Shown here in pieces: positions 21,834 through 27,996 of a stretch of DNA of 27,996 nucleotides (position 1 is its first letter; the number at the start of each line of letters is the position of its first letter). Location: the NCBI GenBank assembly GCA_000697055.1, contig JNDT01000978.1, positions 1 to 27,996 on the forward strand, written 5' to 3'. Both the position numbers and the translations under genes were made by a program. This stretch comes from Saksenaea vasiformis B4078. Taxonomy: Eukaryota > Mucoromycota > Mucoromycetes > Mucorales > Saksenaeaceae. The notes under the pieces were generated by a model, which was not told the origin of the DNA, did no database searches, and was given only the letters and a program-made list of their open reading frames with translations.

Positions 21834-22346
21834 ATGGAGTTTATAGGCATTAGAGAGGAATTAAGCGACATGCATCCCACAGAGGAGCAGTACACCAAGG
21901 TCTTCGCCCATCGACTGCGCACACTTCTCAGAGTGAACGAACCTTACATCAATGCAGAAGTCTTGATCTCGGAATTGGTGTCATTGCAAGAACAAATAAC
22001 GACGGAAAGGGACCAAATGAAACGCACTAGCAGCATTGTATCTATAATTATGTGCGTGCTAGCAAGTGCATCGTTGATTGCAATGATACTCTTGTTTTGC
22101 TTTATACAGTATGGGGGCAGATTTTTCTTCGTGCTTGCATACTTCTCTTTCTTTCTCTGTTTCCTGTTTGTCTCTGGTGCCGTATTTGCAAGATATGAAT
22201 ATCTCAAGCGGATGGTGGGACCGGAGTTCGTGCGAGATCTAGCATGGAAAGCAGAACAAATCGCGCGAAAGGGCGGCGTCTATCAGCAAGCAAATACCGC
22301 AAATCAAGGCACGGCGGCACCAAAGACGACCTACATGAGCTGCTAA
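21834..22346 (+). CDS. Hypothetical two-transmembrane protein, 170 aa
   Basis: A single-exon ORF starts with ATG at 21834 and ends in a TAA. Residues 1-65 are hydrophilic and look helical (LRTLLRVNEPYINAEVLISE, then LVSLQEQITTERDQM). Two hydrophobic segments follow, at about 67-91 and 96-119, separated by a very short turn containing YGGR, so they likely form a hairpin. The C-terminal 50 residues are soluble and end in a Thr/Ala/Gln-rich tail. An aataaa poly(A)-like signal lies 14 nt past the stop, at 22361-22366. A TATA-like tacataaagg sits about 45 nt upstream of the ATG. I recognise no family; the layout fits a small membrane-hairpin protein, and the function is unknown. Confidence 0.65.
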   Translation: MEFIGIREELSDMHPTEEQYTKVFAHRLRTLLRVNEPYINAEVLISELVSLQEQITTERDQMKRTSSIVSIIMCVLASASLIAMILLFCFIQYGGRFFFVLAYFSFFLCFLFVSGAVFARYEYLKRMVGPEFVRDLAWKAEQIARKGGVYQQANTANQGTAAPKTTYMSC

Positions 22347-22360
22347 ATAGGATAAGAATC

Positions 22361-22366
22361 AATAAA
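22361..22366 (+). terminator. Possible poly(A) signal of the two-TM gene
   Basis: An aataaa hexamer lies just after the stop codon and is followed by a T-run. Its use is inferred from position only. Confidence 0.5.
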
Positions 22367-22510
22367 ATTTTTTCAATCCGACGTTCGTTCTACCGCCCTA
22401 TGAGCTTTTTGACAATGTAAAGCTTGTTCCGTCTGAATATGCCCATCGCACTTTAGGAATTTGGAGGACTGACTGTGTAACACGCACGTATGTCCGCGCT
22501 TTTTTCGGTA

Positions 22511-23341
22511 TGGTGCACCAAAGTTATATCCGACCAATTTCTGCCCGAAATTTCGAAGCATATAGAGAGATGAAAACATGACGTATCAAAAAAAATGAGT
22601 TAGTGTTATAGAGCTAATTAAATAGCACCAAGTTAACTCGTTACTTTGTCTGAAATTACTTTCAAAACTCTTTTTTCTCTTCCAACAGTGGCATCTCCAA
22701 GCAGGGCAGATCTATGATTGAAACGCAGATTAAGGAAACGGATAATGTTTAACCGTAGTTGGTACTCACAATGGATCTCTACATATATACTTTTTTCTGA
22801 AAAGAAAAAAAGGGACGTGAAAGTAAACATAGAGTCCTAGCTTGAAGTTATGGTGGTCTGAAAAACATTTTGCTCCTACAGCTACTGTCTGGGCTGACAG
22901 TCATGACAATCATGCAGATTCTCAATCTGAGCAACTCTAGCTTGACAGTGATTCAACAGTATCTTTGATAGAATGTGGCATTACTTAACAAAGGTCGAAC
23001 CTTATTTATGTATCAGTCATATTAAAGCATCCAGAACATCACAATAGAGTACTACAAAGAGATGGCATGAAGAAAAGGCCTCGGAAGGGCGTGTGGTTAC
23101 TGCTCCATATTATCCAGACTCCAACGAAAATAATAAGATATTGGAAAAGATACTGGTAATAAGTATAAACCTACAGCAAATGAACGGATGTCTGGGTATC
23201 TAATGATGAAGCGAAGAAATCCATGACAAGAAGATCGACATCCTACTATAGATCAAAGCTTCAATCACTATTACAGCTGGGTTTTAAGTGTCAAAATTGA
23301 AACAGAAGTTGAAAATCGTTGGTTATAACTTGGGTGCACCA
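22511..23341. mobile_element. Non-autonomous Tc1/mariner-like element with 31-bp TIRs
   Basis: The left end (22511-22541) begins tggtgcaccaaagttatatc. The reverse complement of the right end (23341-23311) begins tggtgcacccaagttataac. The two match at 26 of 31 positions. Both ends abut a TA dinucleotide (22509-22510 and 23342-23343), the target duplication of the Tc1/mariner superfamily. Three further bases outside are also symmetric (cgg/ccg). The 831-bp interior has no ORF of note, so the element would be non-autonomous or decayed. The assignment rests on TIR plus TA only. Confidence 0.65.
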
Positions 23342-23659
23342 TACCGCATATGCAGTGATGTTAAGGGATATCACCGGTTATGAGGGATAAGCACACATTC
23401 ACACCGTTTATTGAATCACTTTTTACTCTACACTAAATAAATCTTGGGTCTCTGAAGAGCCAAGTTTGCGCTAAAGAAGAATTGAATGTGCGGCCGTTAG
23501 TACATCCATTTTTCGTCTAAAGGTTGATCAACTTACGTGAACTTGGTCTTCAGCGGACGCAAAATTTATGCGGACAGCGAAAAAAAAAAATTTCATGGTT
23601 AGTAAATGGAGTAAATAGTTTACATATCATTTCACTTAATCGCGAAGGGTATAGTCGTA

Positions 23660-23880
23660 CAACTAACGGCGGCCTGCCCCACACCTGAGGCGGTGGGGAC
23701 GGCGAGAGGTGGGGAGGACCCAATGCGGAACATGAGCGATCCTGAGTGTGTGTGACAACATTTGCTTACTTGAGTGAAGGGCGTAAAGCACCAACACAGC
23801 CGAGGCGGTTCGGGACAGCGGTCGTGCAGCCTAAACGGCATATAGAAAACATGAGTGATCCTGGATATGTAATAAAAAAT
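23660..23880. repeat. Imperfect direct duplication, about 130-bp period
   Basis: Two stretches share the order of short matches: gaggcggt then a GC-rich run, followed by aacatgag-y-gatcctg. The matching cores are at about 23688-23744 and 23802-23863. Identity is modest, so this is an old duplication; no coding meaning is seen. Confidence 0.4.
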
Positions 23881-24002
23881 TGACATCCGTACCCGGGATG
23901 GTTGTACCAGCGGAGCCAAAGAAGAAAACAAAGGAAAAAGAAGTACTCGCTTTAAATGTGCATCACTTTCCGTTATCTGAGATAAAAGAAATGTATCTTC
24001 AG

Positions 24003-24278
24003 CACGTCTTTTGCATGAAACGACGGAATCCTGTTCCTGAGACACCGTTTGTATGAGTCAAAAGAAACCGATCGCTGATTAATCTTTTGCATGAGACGGT
24101 ACTGCCCTACTGCCGACCACGCCTTCTGCATGAGACGAAAAAATTGTACCTTTCACACACCCTTTGGCATGATGTAAAAAAATCCGATCATTGACACACC
24201 TTTTGCATGAGACAAAGAATCATATCTTTAACACGGAATAATCGAGTCCTGTCGTTAACACGTTCTTTGACGCAAGCG
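24003..24278. repeat. 38-bp degenerate tandem array, about seven copies
   Basis: Units can be cut at 24003, 24041, 24079, 24117, 24156, 24195, 24232 and a partial one at 24259. Lengths are 37-39 bp except for the last ones. A consensus core is cacaccttttgcatgagac, followed by an A-rich part and a catcnttga-like end. The copies differ from each other at many positions, so the array is old. Confidence 0.75.
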
Positions 24279-24869
24279 TAACATGGAAGAGTATGACACG
24301 CAAATCATGGCATCCGATGAACATAAAAGTGCGTATTTCAAAACGCAAAGTTTATCTGGAAGTAACGCCAAATATCTTCAGATAAACGCGAAGTCATGGG
24401 AAAAATTCATAAGAAAAAAAAGAAGGGTCTCGTTACCAGGGTTTGAGATTTTCTATCGTTCCTAAAAAGGAATCACTCATAGAAGAGCTCACGCGACTTC
24501 ATGAATAAACGAACTCAGATCAGTCGCATTTAATATCCAAAATCAGAAATTCGTTAAAATTTGTGCAGGGTTTCCCATCTGACGTGGAAAGGGCGCATGT
24601 AGTTAGAGACCATATCAGCATGTTTCAATGGCTACGACGACCGAGTAAAAAAGGAGCTTGTATCAGAAACTTGCTTGTAGTATTCACTGTCCATAGTCAG
24701 TCGTTGTCGTCCAGTGCGGTTGCAGCTTGGCATAAGAGATAATGCCTAAACTGCACCAAGTAGTGTAGTCTGCATTGGGAAATATTTCTCTTCCTTTTTC
24801 CCTTTTTTTTTTTTTTTTTTTACTTTTTGGTTTATTTTTTTTCTTTAATAGAATTATATTAGAAGGCAT

Positions 24870-25967
<1,098 letters not shown>

Positions 25968-25970
25968 TGT

Positions 25971-26180
25971 TTATTTGTCCAAAGAGAGAAGAAGGAAGAA
26001 CCGGAGCCAAAATAGAAAAAGAAAAACCTTTTTACTGGGTTTTCCGATATTTTGCGGTCCGGCCAACGTGTTTTGCGGTGACAGATTTTTGACGGATTGC
26101 TTCGGACAGCCATAAGCAGTCCTCTTGGATAGAGTTCCTGCTTCTTGCACCACCTGTTGGAATGAGCGTTTGAGCGCCAT
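25971..26180 (-). promoter_or_regulatory. 69-codon upstream ORF in the spermidine synthase leader
   Basis: This ORF starts MALKRSFQQVVQEAGTLSKR and ends in TAA, with only acA between its stop and the SPE3 ATG at 25967. Its first 48 residues are basic and Ser/Gln-rich with a single acidic residue, like a mitochondrial targeting peptide. It then runs into Phe/Leu-rich sequence from a pyrimidine tract. A gtaaaa donor at 26035 and an acceptor at 25961 (atggcag) would splice its first 145 nt in frame onto codon 3 onward of SPE3. It may therefore be a uORF, an alternative first exon, or chance. The 75-nt putative intron lacks a good branch site. Confidence 0.4.
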
Positions 26181-26909
26181 GGAAGATGCTTAGAATTACT
26201 ATGTTTTGTGGTTTATTCGAAAGCCTAGACGAACACGCTCGAGACTGTCCAGATGATAGGCGACGTCCAACAGGGAGAAATCTTAGAAGCGGGTTTCCAG
26301 ATAGATCGAGTCACGCACACTCATAGATAAACAATTATCGTTGCTTCCACTGTGCTTTATATCCGAGACATTATTGTTGATCATTTTAATGGATGTCTGG
26401 TTAATAGAGGGGGTTTTCAGTTCCATAAAAAAAAAGCTTTTAGCAAAGCTCCGCTTCGGGTAATCCTAGAATTCAGACAAAGCTGTCAAATTATTGATGG
26501 AACAAGTAGAAGCGTGTCTAGCAATGGATTGTCTTCATGTGAAATTGTTCGCTATATTCTTCTTTTTGAACTCTACGCAGAAGTGGTAGATTTATATCGA
26601 GAATATTAGGAAACTCTCTTGACATATTTGACGTCTTCTCCTCGGTTGCATCACCATCGTTTCGTTGACCAACCATGAGATATGTTAGTGCTGTTCGAAC
26701 AGAACTTGTATCCATGGGAAAACCAGGTCCATGTAAATACTGGATTTGGAATAAGCTTTCGCGTCAACTCGATGTCATTGTTTACGCTCAAGCCGAAGTG
26801 TATTTTGCGCTGGAAAGTGATACGTCTTGGCGCTGAGAAGTGGTTCATGTTACGTTAAATCCAAGGAATAGTTTGCGGTTGGGTAACTCCAGTTTTCCAT
26901 TAAAGTGCG

Positions 26910-27080
26910 TCAGTGATGATTTTCCCGTATCCTTTCGGAAGCAGCAGAATGTCTCAGGAGAAGGAAGACGTTCCACGAAAGCAAGAACATCGTTTTTTTG
27001 CATTGAGATGCTTCAGCGATGGATTCCTAGTGTCACATCGGAAAGCAGTAAGAATGTTTCAAGATAGGCAGAGATTCCAC
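26910..27080. repeat. Decayed tandem duplication, about 104-bp period
   Basis: Copy one (about 26910-26976) and copy two (about 27013-27080) share cag-y-gatg, then tcggaa-agcag, then agaatgt-tc-ag and a final attccac/gttccac in the same order, at roughly 70% identity by eye. Confidence 0.5.
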
Positions 27081-27596
27081 CCAAAATGATCCATACTTAA
27101 AGGAACGCACGGATTTCTTTTTTTTTCTTTGACTCTGTTCTCTTTAACATCCCCGGTAAGGATGTCAATTTATAAACATACACAATTATTCATCTGTCGT
27201 TTAGCCTGCATGAACTCTGTCCGGAACCGTCCGGGCTGTGGTATAGCCCCTCGTTCACCACCATGCAAGCAAGTATTATTACAACCTGCCTTATTCAACT
27301 TCCACAACAGAACCTCTCCGGATGTTTGCATCGCTTCAAGCCCTCTGCACGGCGTGCTCTCTTATCGCTGGTCGTCGTCACGATTCCCCTCATGCTGGCC
27401 CCACCAGACTGAGTTGCGGGCTTGGCCCAGGCTTTTTGGTCTGATTACCTTCGGGTAAGTAAGAGGACCTGAAACCAGCTTCCATCTACTCGCTGTGGAT
27501 GATTTTTTATGCTGCTTTAATAAATTATGCGTCCATCTGGGGACCAGGTTGATGTAAATACAGTGTTACTTCGTCGTCAATTCGTGAACCAACGAG

Positions 27597-27830
27597 CGCG
27601 TATTCAATTATTTCCTTAGAGCAAACTCGGTTCTTCATGGACGCGTAGTTTATTTAGAGTAGCGTAGAAAGTCGTTCAATAAACAGTAAATTATGGTCTT
27701 CTATCATAATTAGTACGTTAAGTGCATAGATGATCGCGTTTATTTTCCTCTCAGCGCAGGACTGGTCCTACCTGGACACAAAGTTTATTTAGAATAGCAT
27801 GGAACATACTTCAATACACAGTACGCGCTT
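27597..27830. repeat. Decayed tandem duplication, about 135-bp period
   Basis: The block tggacgcgtagtttattt at 27638 recurs as tggacacaaagtttattt at 27773. It is followed in both by agagtagcg/agaatagca and later by caataaacagta/caatacacagta. Similarity also extends upstream, around gcgtattcaattattttcct-like sequence. Confidence 0.55.
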
Positions 27831-27996
27831 AAACCCCAAAACCTGATCAGATTAAACGTCGGAATTGATAATGTAGGTATGCTTTGCCTGTCAGTTGATT
27901 GACATGGTGAGATGGTGTCTGACACGAGTCAGGACCACGACTTCGCGCGGCAAGTAACGCCCAGGTTTTGCTCGGTAGTCAGTCTGATAATTTTGT

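Larger units (their letters stand above)
22367..24869. other. 2.5-kb non-coding, repeat-rich region
   Basis: This stretch contains an 831-bp TIR element, an imperfect duplication around 23660-23880, a 38-bp degenerate tandem array, and a long T-rich run near 24795-24840. A 60-codon ORF at 24283-24465 begins right after the tandem array; I do not recognise it and give it little weight. No conserved protein, tRNA or rRNA was seen. Confidence 0.5.
26181..27996. other. 1.8-kb region without recognisable genes
   Basis: Several 60-110 codon ORFs occur on both strands (for example 26848-26651 and 26715-26518 minus, 26840-27067 and 27129-27458 plus). None carries a motif I know, and they overlap one another. 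The region contains two decayed tandem duplications, so it may be a gene or transposon graveyard. The window ends without a gene start or end that I can identify. Confidence 0.5.

Noticed and set aside
24283..24465. 60-codon plus-strand ORF
   Set aside because: It starts right after a degenerate tandem array, is short, and has no motif or context that suggests a gene.

Overview
The window looks like nuclear DNA of a filamentous fungus, most likely an early-diverging lineage such as Mucorales. The organism is an inference from three things. The genes are densely split by 45-77 nt GT-AG introns. The gene set includes a fungal PAS-containing hybrid histidine kinase, a Vam7-type SNARE and a TRF-like telobox factor. 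The base composition is moderately AT-rich. No search was run. All exon structures were derived by reading splice sites and checking that frames join and conserved motifs are restored.

Layout. At 288-2121 (+) is a three-exon gene for a C-terminal Myb/telobox protein with a 216-residue array of nine 24-aa repeats. At 2565-8100 (-) is a ten-exon hybrid histidine kinase: PAS-PAS-HisKA-HATPase-degenerate receiver-receiver, 1669 aa. It contains a 7-nt micro-exon. At 9236-10222 (-) is a six-exon INO80-type subunit that combines a short coiled-coil domain with an HMG box. At 10802-11745 (-) is a five-exon PIG-L/GPI12 de-N-acetylase. The ORF-poor stretch 11746-14260 holds a 125-bp CACTA-type MITE. 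At 14261-16045 (+) is a seven-exon RNA polymerase III subunit RPC4. It converges on a single-exon Vam7-like PX-SNARE at 16753-17901 (-). At 18596-20622 (-) is a nine-exon D-2-hydroxyglutarate dehydrogenase family gene with unusual active-site residues. Two unrecognised ORFs follow on the + strand (21135-21449 and 21834-22346). At 22347-24869 is a repeat-rich gap with an 831-bp Tc1/mariner-like non-autonomous element and a 38-bp degenerate tandem array. At 24870-25967 (-) is a five-exon spermidine synthase preceded by a 69-codon upstream ORF. The last 1.8 kb shows only decayed tandem duplications.

The genes are unrelated housekeeping and signalling genes (telomere/chromatin, two-component sensing, chromatin remodelling, GPI-anchor synthesis, Pol III, vacuole fusion, mitochondrial metabolism, polyamines), each with its own promoter. 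I see no operon-like or gene-cluster logic and no obvious new defence or mobile system. The most interesting signals are the micro-exon and the duplicated PAS intron, the highly homogenised repeat in the telobox protein, the altered D2HGDH active site, the two small DNA transposons, and the possible alternative N-terminus of spermidine synthase.
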